From Apodemus sylvaticus (taxonomy: Eukaryota > Chordata > Mammalia > Rodentia > Muridae), in NCBI RefSeq assembly GCF_947179515.1, contig NC_067473.1, positions 75,845,719-75,909,718 of the forward strand: 64,000 nucleotides of DNA. Direction: 5' to 3'. This document shows, piece by piece, positions 41,879 to 52,325 of the stretch (position 1 is its first letter; every line of letters starts with the position of its first letter). The notes beneath the pieces are model-generated. The model saw only the letters and a list, made by a program, of their open reading frames with translations. It was not told where the DNA came from and made no database searches. A program made the position numbers and the translations under genes.

Positions 41879-44691
41879 TTCTTCACCTTAGTAAGCAAGC
41901 CGGGAAAATGTGACCGGTAGGTAATGTACCCAGTTAGTAGGACACTGAGTCAGTTTCTTTTTCATCTATTTATAAATACTCATGATTATAGGGTAAAATG
42001 TGTAATCTTTCAGAGGAAGTGCTAGCAAGAGGCAAGCCCAATGGCTTGGGAGAGCTACCAGCCAACAGAGTAAAGGACAAGCCAACTAAGTTTGCTTTCT
42101 AGAACTTACCTTTGGCAAATGTTTCCTTGCTTAGCAGCTGAGTTTGTGCCTGGGGTCACATGCTTTCTATCTGCCCAAGCATCAGTGGCTGTCACATCTC
42201 ATATTAATGATGTCAGAAGGTCCAATTTGTCAACACCAGGTGACTTACATTTAGTTCCCCAATGCCTTTTTATTTATTCCACTCTCTGCTGTTAATACTG
42301 TCTTTTTTCTTCTGCATTAAAGTTACTCCCTCATGGGAAAACAATGCCTGTGGAAGGGGCACGGTGCTCTAGAAAGAAACTGAAGGGCCATGGCTCCTGG
42401 GTTTGGATGCTGTCTTGGACACCCTCCTTCACTCTGCTCCTAGCTCTGTTTTCTCCTCTGCAAAAGAAATGCACAAACATGGAGCAGCCTTTTTGTCTGG
42501 CAACATAGCTATACTATTTTTTTTTGAAAACACCATCTTTGTGGGTTTTGTGCAGTTATAGTTTGGCCAGAAATTGGCACCACATGATTACTGTTGACTG
42601 ATCCCAAAACCACTGCCAGGTTTGGTGATTCCTGAGGAGGACGCCCAGGACAAATCCTATAGTCGAAATAATGATGGAAGTCAGCAAACAAGAAGCACAT
42701 TCTGAGAGGTGGAAGTCCATGGCTAGAGTCCGGCAGGAAATTGGTGCTAGCCTCCAACCAAGGTCCTTCCCAAATGAGGTCAAATGGACACTCTTGATTT
42801 CTTCAGCTATGAGTTGTGGCAACGAGTGTGAAATGTGGTCAGTCATGAATGCTTGTAGAGACTCCACCCCCAGGGTTTTCACTAGGGGTTGGGGCAGGCA
42901 TATAGACATGCCAAAAATCCAGTTCTCAGAGGGAACACAAGTGTTCCACATAAACCATAGTGTTTATGTAAGCAGTTTAAACATAGAGAGTCACCATTCC
43001 CTAATAATAGCGAGATTCTTACTGCAATCTAACTTCCCAGATGCCAATCTCCTGCCTCTCATGAGCTCACATTTGTGCTGTGGTTTGTTTCCTAGTTCGG
43101 GCTTCTATACTACTCCAGGGTTTATACAAGCCACGATAAAATAAAATGGAAATTTTTTCCCATCTGAGTCTTTTTTTCCCCATTAATAAAGCAACATTTT
43201 CATTCAAGAAAGCTTAGGAAGTAAAAGAAAATAGAAAGAATGAAAACATTTCTTGTGGAGTAGTTTGGTAACAGAACTATTTTTGGCTAATCACCTGTTA
43301 CCTACTTGGGACCACATTAGCATAAAGTGCACTTAAAAGATATTCTGTGCCCATCGTTTTTTTAATCTTATAAAAAATTTCAAGCTATTTCCAAATATCT
43401 TGCAAGCATCATTTGTAGTGCCTCTAATAAGTCAGCATATAAAGATGTCCATAACTAATGTCCACTTTGCCATTTTAAATGTAAGTAACCCTATGGCGAG
43501 CATCCTTATACACAAAGCTCTCTCTATGTTTAGAACTGTTCCTTCTGGAAGAGTCCCAGAAATGAATTTACCCAGACTAAGGCTGTGAAGTTTTAAGTCT
43601 TCATTGTATCTTGCCCATGCTTTCTAAGGGTATAATCTATATGAGCCACTCAGCAAACACATTTCCAAACTGAAATGGTGCTTTCATTTATTTTCCTTTG
43701 ATATTTGTTCTTTTCACTTTTCATTAGCCTAAACCCTGTGTTGCTTAATGATCCCGCCACAGGGCACTGCTATAGGCAGAGTGTTCATACATTTCTTTCT
43801 AAAGCAAGATTGTCACCCAAAAATCCTCATTGCACTGTGGCTAGGTGGCTGTATGTGACTATACGCTAGACTCATTTGATAGTTTCCTGAATGAATGGGA
43901 ATCTATGTTCTTCAGATTTGGACTTGGGGGCCATGAGAGGGCTGCCGGGGAGAATGTGGGGAGGCAGGATCTTGAGTCCCTGTTGGTAGGGGGGTACTCG
44001 GTACAGCTGGGTAAGCAAGAGGAATAAAGGAGTTCTAAAAGGCAGAATTCAGGAACAGTGTTGACTCTGTCTGTACCAGGAGGAAGTGCACAGTGAGAAG
44101 AAACTGTGTTTGGAAGTAGTCAGCTCAGGCTGTGCTCTCATGCCTTCTCTGACTTGTCACTCAACAACCAGAGCTCCTCCCCTTCCTCTTTAGTAACTGG
44201 GGAATGCTAGCCCCTTCTCAACTACCTCATGAAGCATCTGGAAATCACATTCAAATTGGGTAATCACGGTTCAGGACATCAGTGTGGGCATTGTCTGCTA
44301 CACAAATGTATGAATCAATGATTACAAAGAAATGAGAGGAGAGACAATTTCAAAGGTTGTGAGAAATTCTCCCAGAGCCTCTGCTGGGTTGAAGCACTGG
44401 GCAAGCATACACAAGAATGGAAAGAGGTGGTTTTGAAATGCTGGTAAATACTACCAAACTAAAGCATGCTTCATTAGCAAGGTTCTGGTGTCATTGTGAT
44501 GTGGATATTTTAACTAAGAGGAAGTCCCACTGAGACCTAGCTTTTGCTTTGTTTTTTTGCTTGTTTTGTTTTTGTTGTTTGTCTGTTTGTTGATAGAACA
44601 ATACATTCAACTATATATACATACAAATGCTTTACTGGGACAGTTCTTGCTGAATCAGCGATAATCTAGCTGAGCCAAACAGTGAGCGTTC
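41879..44691. other. Repeat-poor unique stretch, no gene seen
   Basis: About 2.8 kb with almost no recognisable repeats. Overlapping long frames lie on both strands (42556-42951 minus, 131 codons; 42671-43144 plus, 157 codons) with no identified domain; see findings. A T/G-rich stretch lies at about 44545-44595. Confidence 0.5.
42365..42475 (+). mobile_element. Possible MIR remnant
   Basis: GGTGCTCTAGAAAGAAACTGAAG, GGCTCCTGGGTTTGGATGCTG and CTGCTCCTAGCTCTGTTTTCTCCTCTGCAAAAG have the MIR core order but are strongly diverged. Confidence 0.3.
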
Positions 44692-44707
44692 CCTCTCTGT
44701 CTCTGTC

Positions 44708-44740
<33 letters not shown>

Positions 44741-44805
44741 GTGTGTGTGTGTATGTGAGAGAGAGAGAGAGAGGGAGAGAGAGAAAGAGAGAGAGAGAGA
44801 GAGAA
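44692..44805. repeat. (TC)n-(TG)n-(GA)n compound repeat
   Basis: A CTCTGT/TC run (44692-44740) is followed by TG (44740-44755), then a GA run (44757-44804). The TC and GA arms are complementary, so 44724-44740 can pair with 44757-44773 across a TG loop. Confidence 0.93.
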
Positions 44806-44914
44806 ATGGTGAAGATTATGTAAGACTTTTCTTATAAAAATTAAGCATGTACAACTTAGAAAATACAAAAATCACAAATACCCCAGATTCTTTCTCTCAA
44901 AGGCAACCATTACA

Positions 44915-44953
<39 letters not shown>
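44915..44953. repeat. (CA)n microsatellite
   Basis: A perfect CA run of about 39 bp. Confidence 0.97.
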
Positions 44954-44954
<1 letters not shown>

Positions 44955-45019
44955 TATCACCAATTTCTTGTATTTTTTCTGGCCAGATTTTTAATATCAT
45001 TGGTTCTTTAGACAGTATG

Positions 45020-45425
45020 GCAAAAGAGAAATTTTGTTTTTGGAGTCACACAGATGCTATCATAGCCACGTCTCTGGGGACTGCAGAGATGGTTTGGTGG
45101 TTAAGAACATTTGTTAATCTTGCCAGTGACCTGGGTTTGATTACTAGTGTCCACATGGTGGCTCACAACCATTCATAAATCTAGTTGTAGGCCCCCCCTT
45201 CTTCATTTTTTTGTACAGGTAGTACTCATACATATATCCCGATAAAACAGTAATACAGATAATTTTTTTTAAAGATCTAGACATTATTTAGTGTCTTGTC
45301 TCTCCTACTTGCTGGTTATGACATTGCAGGAAAGTCACTTAGGTTTCCTGGGTCTTGCTTTCCTTAACCATAAAATGGAACCCATGATTCTTAACTTTCC
45401 AATTCAATAGTCAATTCAAATAGCA
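45020..45425 (+). mobile_element. MIR SINE split by a B3-type SINE
   Basis: The left part (TTTTTGGAGTCACACAGATGC) and the right part (CTCCTACTTGCTGGTTATGACATTGCAGGAAAGTCACTTAGGTTTCC, then CTTTCCTTAACCATAAAATGGAA) read as one MIR once the younger SINE at 45075-45275 is removed. Confidence 0.72.
45075..45275 (+). mobile_element. B2/B3 SINE
   Basis: GGGGACTGCAGAGATGGTTTGGTGGTTAAGAACATTTG is the tRNA-like head. It is followed by CCTGGGTTTGATTACTAG, CCACATGGTGGCTCACAACCATTCATAAATCTAGTTG and an A/T-rich end. It is inserted in a MIR. Confidence 0.85.
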
Positions 45426-45616
45426 TGCTCGAAGGAATAAGCTAGGCAGGGAGAATTGTCAGGGGTCAGGCACATGCTTGATACCTGCAAAACCGTGAGT
45501 TCCACCTGCAGCATTTCAAACAAAAATGCAGACATCCACAGAGATGGATGTCCAAAAATAGCATTGCATACAAGACTTTACCTAGAAACACGAGTTAAAG
45601 TCATTTAAGAGAATAT

Positions 45617-45870
45617 GTTGGCTAGCTTTCTGTTAACTTAACAGAAGCAGGGGTCACTGGGAAGAGGGAACCTCTAATGAGAAGCTGCCTCTGTAAGACT
45701 GTAAGGCTGGCCTGCCAGCAAGTCGGTGGAAACATTTTCTTAAGTCATGATTGATGGGGAGTGCAGAGCCCACTGTGGGTGGCTCCTCCCCTAGGCCGAT
45801 GTCCTGGATGGTATAAGAGAGAAGATGGGCGAGCCATGGGGGGGAGGAGGGGTGAGCCAGCCAGCAGCAC
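45617..45870 (+). mobile_element. Rodent MaLR-like LTR, truncated
   Basis: GTTGGCTAGCTTTCTGTTAAC, GGGAAGAGGGAACCTCTAATGAG, ACATTTTCTTAAGTCATGATTGATGGGGAG, GAGCCCACTGTGGGTGGCTCC and GAGCCAGCCAGCAGCAC follow the same LTR family as 27940-28332. The 3' third, including the polyadenylation region, is missing. Confidence 0.75.
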
Positions 45871-47049
45871 TAAGGGTGTATTAGGAACAAAAGAGTTAAA
45901 ATTTATTCCTGCCTTTCAAGACGATTAGGGGCTTGAGAGGTACCAATGAAACTTAAGATAAAGCACACAGGCAGGATTAGAACCCAACAACTATTCCTCT
46001 CATTAACCTTCATGGCTTGAACACCGTCTATGGTCTAGATCACTCTTCTGAGCACAGAACTACAAAGATAGAGGACACTTAATTTTCTCCTAGAAGCTTC
46101 CATGTTAAGCAATGCCTTCTAAAAGCATAAGATGAAGGCCTCGAGTTCTCCTATAGAGACTCTCCCAAGGTGATTTTGAAAATCGAGAAAAGGGTATTGA
46201 AGATGGCCAATCCCTTGCTTGAGGGTCCTTCTTCATGTGGAACTCACCAGCACTGACTGACCACTTTCCCATTTGATAATCACATACACTGGCCTGGCTG
46301 TACCCAGAAGGGAAAGAGATATAGCAATGAATCCTTACCTATGGGTGCAATGGAGCATTTTGCAGAAGCTTGAAGTCTCTCTGTGTGTGGGGGGAGAGGG
46401 GTGCTTTGGAAAACGCCAGACCTGAACTCAGTTGGTGACCACATGAAATTTGGCCTAGTCCTGTCTCTCAGCCTTCATTGCCATCACCTGTGAGGTGCCT
46501 ACCTCTGAGTGGTATTCGTTATATGTTTTATAAAGAGGGATGTTTTATAAAGAGCCGTTCAATACACTGCCTTATTCACCAAAAGTGCTAGAAATACCAT
46601 GCCATTGTCCTTGTCTTCCCCAAAGGCAAAGGGAGGCACACCCCAATCTATGTCCCTCCATCCAGGAGGCACTTCCAGGAGATCAAGAGTATCCTAAGCC
46701 TTGACCAAAATCCTGTCTCTGGAGCCTCGCTATTCACTTGCAGTAGCTAAGGACTGAATCTCCCCCACCACTCTCCGCCTTTACCCCCACCCCACCCCCA
46801 CTTTTCTCTCTCAGCTCTATGTAGTGGGAAACAGTTTCCCAGGAGACTGCAGAGGCAGAAACCTGTTACCAGTTTTGTCAGCTCCTGAAATGGCAGATGA
46901 CTGCAGCCTGCAGCCTCTTGCTGTAGCCAAGATGTCTTCATCTGTCCTCCCAGGACCCCAGGAAAATGCTACTGGCAAGAGAAGGAGGAAGGGATCAGAA
47001 TTCGGTATAAGGCCTTGCATCCAGAGGGCGCGTTATGGGTTTAGATATG
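45871..47049. other. Repeat-free unique stretch
   Basis: No repeat or gene recognised. It leads into the CpG-enriched segment at 47050. A weak MIR-like string near 46455-46530 (CTCAGCCTTCATTGCCATCACCTGTGAGG) is too diverged to call. Confidence 0.5.
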
Positions 47050-48130
47050 TGATGTGGGTTTAATGGTAGTCAGGAGGCAGGCGATTAGGAGCATCAGGCC
47101 GCTCTGATCGTCCCGTACACAGCCCCTGATAGCTCCCAGCACTCTGAAGCCTTGTTTGCTTTCTCTGAGGCAGAAATCCCACAAGGTCTGCCCGCTGCCA
47201 GCTGTCGAGCTAACGAACTGCCGCGTGCAGCCTGGCGAGCCTCAGCATCCCGGGCTGTCTCTGAGTGTGATTGCCTTTATCTAAGCAGTGCAGGCGCCCT
47301 CCTAATCAGGCGGCTGCTGGCCTCCAAGGGTCAAACCCGGACCATCGCTACCTAAACAAACAACGACGATGTCACCTTTGGGGGGAGACTGATAAGCAGT
47401 TGGCAGGCAGGCCACGGGCAAGAGAAGGCGCCAGCAGCCGGCAATCTGCGAAAGCCGTAAATATGCTGCAGTCTCAGCAGGGAGACGGGCAATATAGCCA
47501 CCAAGAGGCCTTTGTTTAATGAGCTGTCAGAAAGCAGGCATGAAATTATGTTTGAAAACATGTGCAAGCTGCAGAGACAGAGTGGGGCCTATAAATGGAC
47601 CTCTTCCTTCACCAGAGATGTTTGCAGCATCTTATCAGTGTGCTGGCTGTCGTCGGATGAAAGCTATCATTAGCAAACTAATGGTGTTTGAAAGCTACAA
47701 ATTTCTCTCTCTCTTCTCTATTTTTGACTTAAATGGATTACAGAAAAAAAATTTAATTGTTTTATTTTTCTTTCCTTGGGATTTTGGTAAATATGCAAAT
47801 TGGAAGAGAATCAAATATGAAAACAACAACAAAACCTTCCACAAATGTATCCTTGGAAGGGTGAAGGAGCAGTTAGGCTCCGAGGCTAGTCTGAGAGAGT
47901 ACTTAGCTTATATTCTTTCCAGTTCTGTGGAGACCCCATTCAGAGAACTCTAATGCAACTCCAGCTACCGTTTTATTTCAATCAGGCTCATAAAAGGAGG
48001 CATAAATATAAAAGGAATTGCTCGCCGATAATCTGCATATTAAAATTAGTGGGTTTTCTACCACCTCAGCCATCAAATAGAGAATGATTTTCCAAGGACC
48101 CAAAACTACTCTTGTGGGCCACATGGATAC
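47050..48130. promoter_or_regulatory. Candidate conserved enhancer, CpG-enriched
   Basis: The first 450 bp contain about 20 CpG dinucleotides by eye, against very few in the flanks, and no repeat is recognisable across the region. Downstream it carries a density of homeodomain-type TAAT/ATTA sites (CCTTTGTTTAATGAGC, ATGAAATTATG, ATCATTAGCAAACTAATGG). It also has a perfect POU octamer ATGCAAAT at 47793-47800, a SOX-like CCTTTGTTT and GCATATTAAAATTAG near 48035. This texture is typical of deeply conserved developmental enhancers. Neither conservation nor activity can be shown from one sequence. The 144-codon frame 47519-47953 matches no protein family and is not called as a gene. Confidence 0.4.
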
Positions 48131-49009
48131 AGAGTTTATCTCTGTTAAGGGTGAAACTTAAAGACTTTAAAAACATCTGCCAGGACGGAGAGGCTGGGCT
48201 GAGTCAGGACCCACTTGGGCCGGGTCTCAAACTCTGAAATGATGTACATGGACCTGATTGTTCTGATGTGGGCACCAAACCTGGCTCTCTCCAATGGAGC
48301 CTGGCAGCCAGGAAATGGCTTCAGCAGGCCCAGTCTCCTGCAGTGAAGCAGCTCCAGGAGAGGTCGCAAATCAGAGGGGGCATTTTCTTAGGACCCACTG
48401 TGTGGCGGACTGAACAGGGAGGAGCCTCTGTTGCCTTTCACTTTGCAGAAAAGGGAAAGGGAGGACCTGAGGGGGAGCAGGGCCAGTTAGAGGATCAGAA
48501 ATTAAACAAAGAAAATTTGTAGAAAAGAATGCTGCACACCAAATAACATCAACAGTGACATTTCAGCACCCGCTGAAGCAGGATTTCTGAGCCACCAGAC
48601 AGTGTGTGCTCAGATTAGCCTCAGACGGGCCTGGCACCCAAAGGTCCCATTCCCTCCCAAGTCTTTGAAACCATCTTTTTGCCCCCTCTCTCTCAAGCAG
48701 TCAGAGAGATTCTAGGCACAGAGGTGGTTTGTCTATGTGAACGAGAAGGGGGAGCTGTAGTCCCCACTGGAGACCAGAGAAGTGACACACAAAGAAATTA
48801 GCAAGACAACATGGCCAGACTAGGCTCTGCCCAGAGCAAGCACAAAGGTGACCCTGCCCTTCTCAGCTTTCCAAGTAGAGAGCAGGGATGGAGCGCGCTA
48901 GAGCTGAAACTGCTCTGTGGACAGTTTTCTGAGCTTACTTTGCAGAAGCTGCGATTCTTTATATCACTTTCAGGTCAGAAAAAAAATGTAGTTTATTCCG
49001 GTTCAGTAA
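48131..49009. other. Repeat-free unique stretch
   Basis: No repeat or gene recognised. GC-balanced sequence continues from the candidate regulatory region and may be part of it. Confidence 0.5.
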
Positions 49010-49075
49010 ATAGGGAATGAGTCCTTATTAGGTGATTATACTGTGCTAAGTACTGTGCAGAGAGTTAAAAACTAT
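49010..49075 (-). mobile_element. L2/MIR tail fragment
   Basis: GGAATGAGTCCTTATTAGGTGATTATACTGTGCTAAGTACTGTGCAGAG follows the antisense of the L2/MIR 3' end ('ttgagcacctactatgtgccaggcactgtgctaag'). Confidence 0.5.
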
Positions 49076-49096
49076 GTGGTGAACCCCCTCACCGGT

Positions 49097-49097
49097 A

Positions 49098-49128
<31 letters not shown>

Positions 49129-49129
49129 T

Positions 49130-49160
<31 letters not shown>

Positions 49161-49239
49161 GTGTTATGGTGCTGGTATACCTGTGAGTGTATATGCATGT
49201 GTGTGTGTGTATGTTGTGGTGCTGGAGTACCTGTGTATA

Positions 49240-49282
<43 letters not shown>

Positions 49283-49372
49283 ATGTGCCTGTGTATGTGT
49301 GTATGAGTATGTGTGTTGTGGTGCTTCTGTATCTGTGTATGTGTGTGTGTGTATGTGTGTGTGTGTGTGAGA
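49097..49372. repeat. TG-rich higher-order tandem repeat
   Basis: TG runs of varying length are separated by a recurring spacer of the type GTTGTGGTGCTGG-TACCTGTG-TATATG, seen near 49163, 49213, 49315 and (weakest) 49370. The Cys/Val frames on the plus strand and His/Thr frames on the minus strand are artefacts. Confidence 0.9.
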
Positions 49373-49395
49373 TGCTGTCGTACCTGTGACTGTAT

Positions 49396-49690
49396 GAATG
49401 TAGAGGCTAGAGTTCAGAGTTCAGCCTTGGTGTTGTTTCTCAGGGGTCACCCACTTTGGATTTTGTTTATTTGTTGTTATTTTGTTTTGAGAAGGGGTCC
49501 CTTACTGGATCCTGAGACTCACAAATTATGCTATACTGAATGGCTAGCTGACTTCAGAGATCTCCCCTCTGCTTCCCCAATGCAAGAATTTCAAGCAAGT
49601 ACCACCATACCCAGTTTTTCATGTTTTCTGGGGAATTATCTTGGGTTCACATAATCAAGTGGCAGACATTTTAGAGGCTGTGCAGATCTC
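49396..49690 (-). mobile_element. B4-type SINE, antisense
   Basis: TTTTGTTTTGAGAAGGGGTCCCTTACTGGATCCTGAGACTCACAAATTATGC and CCCCTCTGCTTCCCCAATGCAAGAATTTCAAGCAAGTACCACCATACCCAG are the reverse of the B1-like part. GAGGCTAGAGTTCAGAG and the TTGGGTTCACATAATCAAG end are consistent with the flanking B4 sequence. Confidence 0.65.
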
Positions 49691-49854
49691 TAGTCGGTGA
49701 CTGTGTTTTTGTCATTGTCTCTCTCCAGCTCCCCTCACGCTGCTGCTCCCCCCAGTCCACTTGTCACTGGTTCTTCAAGCCTCCTTTGGGAGCTCAGACA
49801 AGAAAGAATGATGTATTGCTACAAAGACTAAGAACCTATTTTTATATCCCTAAA

Positions 49855-49909
49855 GCTTTATATTTTATTGAATCCCTACTATGTGCAACAATCTCACAAG
49901 TGTACAAAA
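49855..49909 (-). mobile_element. L2 tail fragment
   Basis: TATTTTATTGAATCCCTACTATGTGCAACAATCTCAC resembles the antisense L2/MIR 3' end. A B3 inserted next to it. Confidence 0.4.
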
Positions 49910-49920
49910 CAACCATCTTG
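49910..49920. repeat. B3 target-site duplication, left copy
   Basis: CAACCATCTTG precedes the B3 head and is repeated exactly at 50188-50198. Confidence 0.88.
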
Positions 49921-50085
49921 GGGCTGGGGAAATAACTCAGTGGTTAAGAGTTCTTACTGTTCTTTCAAGGGACCTGAGTTTGGTTTCCAGCACCCTCATG
50001 GTGGCTTCCAGCCATCTGTAACTCCAGCTCTAGGAAATACAACATCCTCTTCTGGCCCCCACCGGGCACATGGCACGTGCGCGCG

Positions 50086-50134
<49 letters not shown>

Positions 50135-50187
50135 TTGCAGGCAAAACACTCATACATATAAAATAAAAATAAATATTTTTAAAATCC
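49921..50187 (+). mobile_element. B3 SINE, full length
   Basis: GGGCTGGGGAAATAACTCAGTGGTTAAGAG is the tRNA-like head. It is followed by AGGGACCTGAGTTTGGTTTCCAGCACCC, CTGTAACTCCAGCTCTAGG, CATCCTCTTCTGGCCCCCACCGGGCACATGGCACGTGCG, a CG/CA-alternating tract and AAAATAAAAATAAAT. It is bounded by perfect 11-bp target-site duplications. Confidence 0.92.
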
Positions 50188-50198
50188 CAACCATCTTG
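50188..50198. repeat. B3 target-site duplication, right copy
   Basis: CAACCATCTTG, identical to 49910-49920, immediately downstream of the B3 A-rich tail. Confidence 0.88.
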
Positions 50199-50214
50199 AA
50201 TAATTATACATATT

Positions 50215-51560
50215 TACATTTTGTTTATTTATTAAATTTGCCTGTGTTTAAATAATTCGAAACTCCTTCCTACCCAGGCCCTAGTGCCCCTTCCCCATGA
50301 TCATCAACACCATTAGTTCCTTGGGTATATGATATATGCCTAGGACTTTTAATATAATATTGTAAATAATCAATAAAATTTGTTGAGAATATCATACACT
50401 GTCTCTCGATCATATTCAACCTTTGTTTCTCCAACAGCTCCTTGATCCATAACTCCAGATTCCTACTTCCTCCTTCTTACAAAAAAAAAGTAATCTGTTC
50501 AAACCAGTTTGTGGTATTCATCTCTTCATGGGTAAGGGACCCATGGAGTGTAGTTGATCTTTCAGGGGTCTCACCCTTCAAAAAAAGTGACTGTGTTTCC
50601 CATAGAAGACATCAACTGTCAGTAGCTCTTCAGTTAGGGATGGGGACTCATGGGCCCCTCCAGTGCCCACAATGTAATGTTGATTGGCTTGTTTTGTGCA
50701 TACATACCTTGTATGGTATCCGTGGCTCCTGTGAGTTTATGGGTGTAGACATCCTGTCATGTCCAGAAGACCCTTTTTCAGTGTCGTCCTCTGTAACCTC
50801 TGGCTTTTACACTTCTCTGCCTCTCTTCTGGGACGGTCCTGGGCCTTGTAAGGATGAGGCACTACACAGACGTCCAGTCTGTGACTGTGCACCCCACTGA
50901 TACTTATTCTATGTATTTTGACCAGTCCTGAGAGTCTGCCTTATTGTCCACTGCACAGAGAAACTTCTATGGTAAGGTCTGAAAACTATAGTAATCAATG
51001 GGTAAAGAGAAAGGTATGTATAGGACACTTTGATTCTACGTTGGTCTAGCACAATAGCAACAGTAGGTTTACCCTTGGAATCTCCCCAACCACGGCTTCC
51101 TAGCCAAATTCACGTTTCTTTCTGTGGAGTGGATCTTAAGTGGATCTTTTTTCCAATAAAAAAGAAGCTGGTCACCTCAAAGCATTCATATCACTACTAG
51201 ACCCATGAGCACATCTTGTCACCTTGGCTACTATTGTAGCTTGGGGGGGGGGTTCCCAGCTGGGTAAGGCTGGTGATGACCTCCCCCCAGCGACCCAATA
51301 ACCTCTGGCACTTTGAAGCTAGCCAACAGGGAGGAAGCTTCCTGATTAGTGCTGACACCAAAGTATGCCATGTTTTTTAGCAATAGGATTTTACCATCAA
51401 ATTATGGTGGGCAACCATGAGCGATGGTAAAAGCCTGTATCGTTGTATGTTGAAAGGATCTTGGGAATACCCCTGACCAGGCACCTTACACCTGGAAATG
51501 GGCTTTTTATCTGGAAACCTATGGATTCTGGAAGACACACTATTCCATGTAAGGCATTCC
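50215..51560 (-). mobile_element. Rodent L1 (Lx-type) 3' UTR, antisense
   Basis: Plus-strand blocks follow the antisense of the rodent Lx L1 3' region: GGGACTCATGGGCCCCTCCAGTGCCC, TCCTGTCATGTCCAGAAGACCC, CTCTGTAACCTCTGGCTTTTACAC, CAGCTGGGTAAGGCTGGTGATGACC, GAAGCTAGCCAACAGGGAGG, AGCAATAGGATTTTACCATCAAATTATGGTGGGCAACCATGAGC and GTATCGTTGTATGTTG. It is diverged and 5'-truncated, with approximate ends. Confidence 0.75.
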
Positions 51561-51749
51561 AAACTATTTTAGGACACGTGTTTGTGTGTCTCTCTGTGTG
51601 TGCATGTGTCTTATATGAAATAGTAGGTGTCCACATGTCTTTTTCAAATACCCTTGGGGTTAGGCTCCCCTTTCTACCTCCTCATTTTGTGACTTCATCT
51701 TGTTTTTCATCAAAAGTTCTGATCCAGTTGAGAATGTAAGTACAAGAGC

Positions 51750-52325
51750 TGAAGTGTGGACTCACCCAGCCTTACAGGGGAGTTTTCTCAAATATTCCCC
51801 ATTATCCAAACAGCGTATTGTATAACCAACTTGCTTTTAATCATTTGAAATGGCACCTCAGTCATGTCCTGAATTCCTTAGGTATACCTACAACCTCTTA
51901 CTATACATTTGAAATCTCTGCATGCATATCAACCTCTGAGATGCTCTGGTTTTTTTGTACTGACTTACTATTTACTTGTGTGTGTACCCCACACTGCTTT
52001 GATTCTTGTCATCACTTACAACAAACTTTGAGTGGATACATTTAAGTTTTCCAAGTAAGAGATCATACCATTCACAAATAATAATACCTTGACTTTATTC
52101 TTTTCAGGATGTATATTTTCAACTTTTTTTGCTTATATAATTGTATCTGCTAGCAACTCCAGAATATTGTACAGAGTAGTAGTAAAATTTAAGTATCTAC
52201 ATTGAATTTGTTAGAAATGAAACTTGGGTAGATGATGAATTTTATCAGGTGTCTTTTTAATATTTAGGAGACTACAATGGTTTTCTTTCTATGATTAATT
52301 AAGATAGTGAGTGATTAATATGGTA
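51750..52325 (-). mobile_element. Ancient L1M ORF2, antisense
   Basis: TTGCTTATATAATTGTATCTGCTAGCAACTCCAGAATATTGTACAGAGTAGTAGT corresponds to the antisense of L1 ORF2 ('cttgtcctggctagcacttccagtacaatgttgaatagaagtggt'). TTTTATCAGGTGTCTTTTTAATATTTAGGAG continues it. Heavily decayed. Confidence 0.5.

Noticed and set aside
47519..47953. 144-codon plus-strand open frame in the candidate enhancer
   Set aside because: The translation has no recognisable domain and the second half runs through AT-rich non-coding-like DNA. Splice context is absent. Motif content fits regulatory DNA better than a coding exon.
49072..49389. Cys/Val-rich and His/Thr-rich open frames across the TG tract
   Set aside because: They are the inevitable translation of TG/CA alternation. 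The same happens at 40-312, 594-878, 20205-20429 and 49868-50161.
49921..49990. tRNA-like A/B-box sequences in SINE heads as tRNA genes
   Set aside because: They continue into B2/B3/B4 bodies and A-rich tails. No cloverleaf with an acceptor stem and anticodon could be drawn for any of them.
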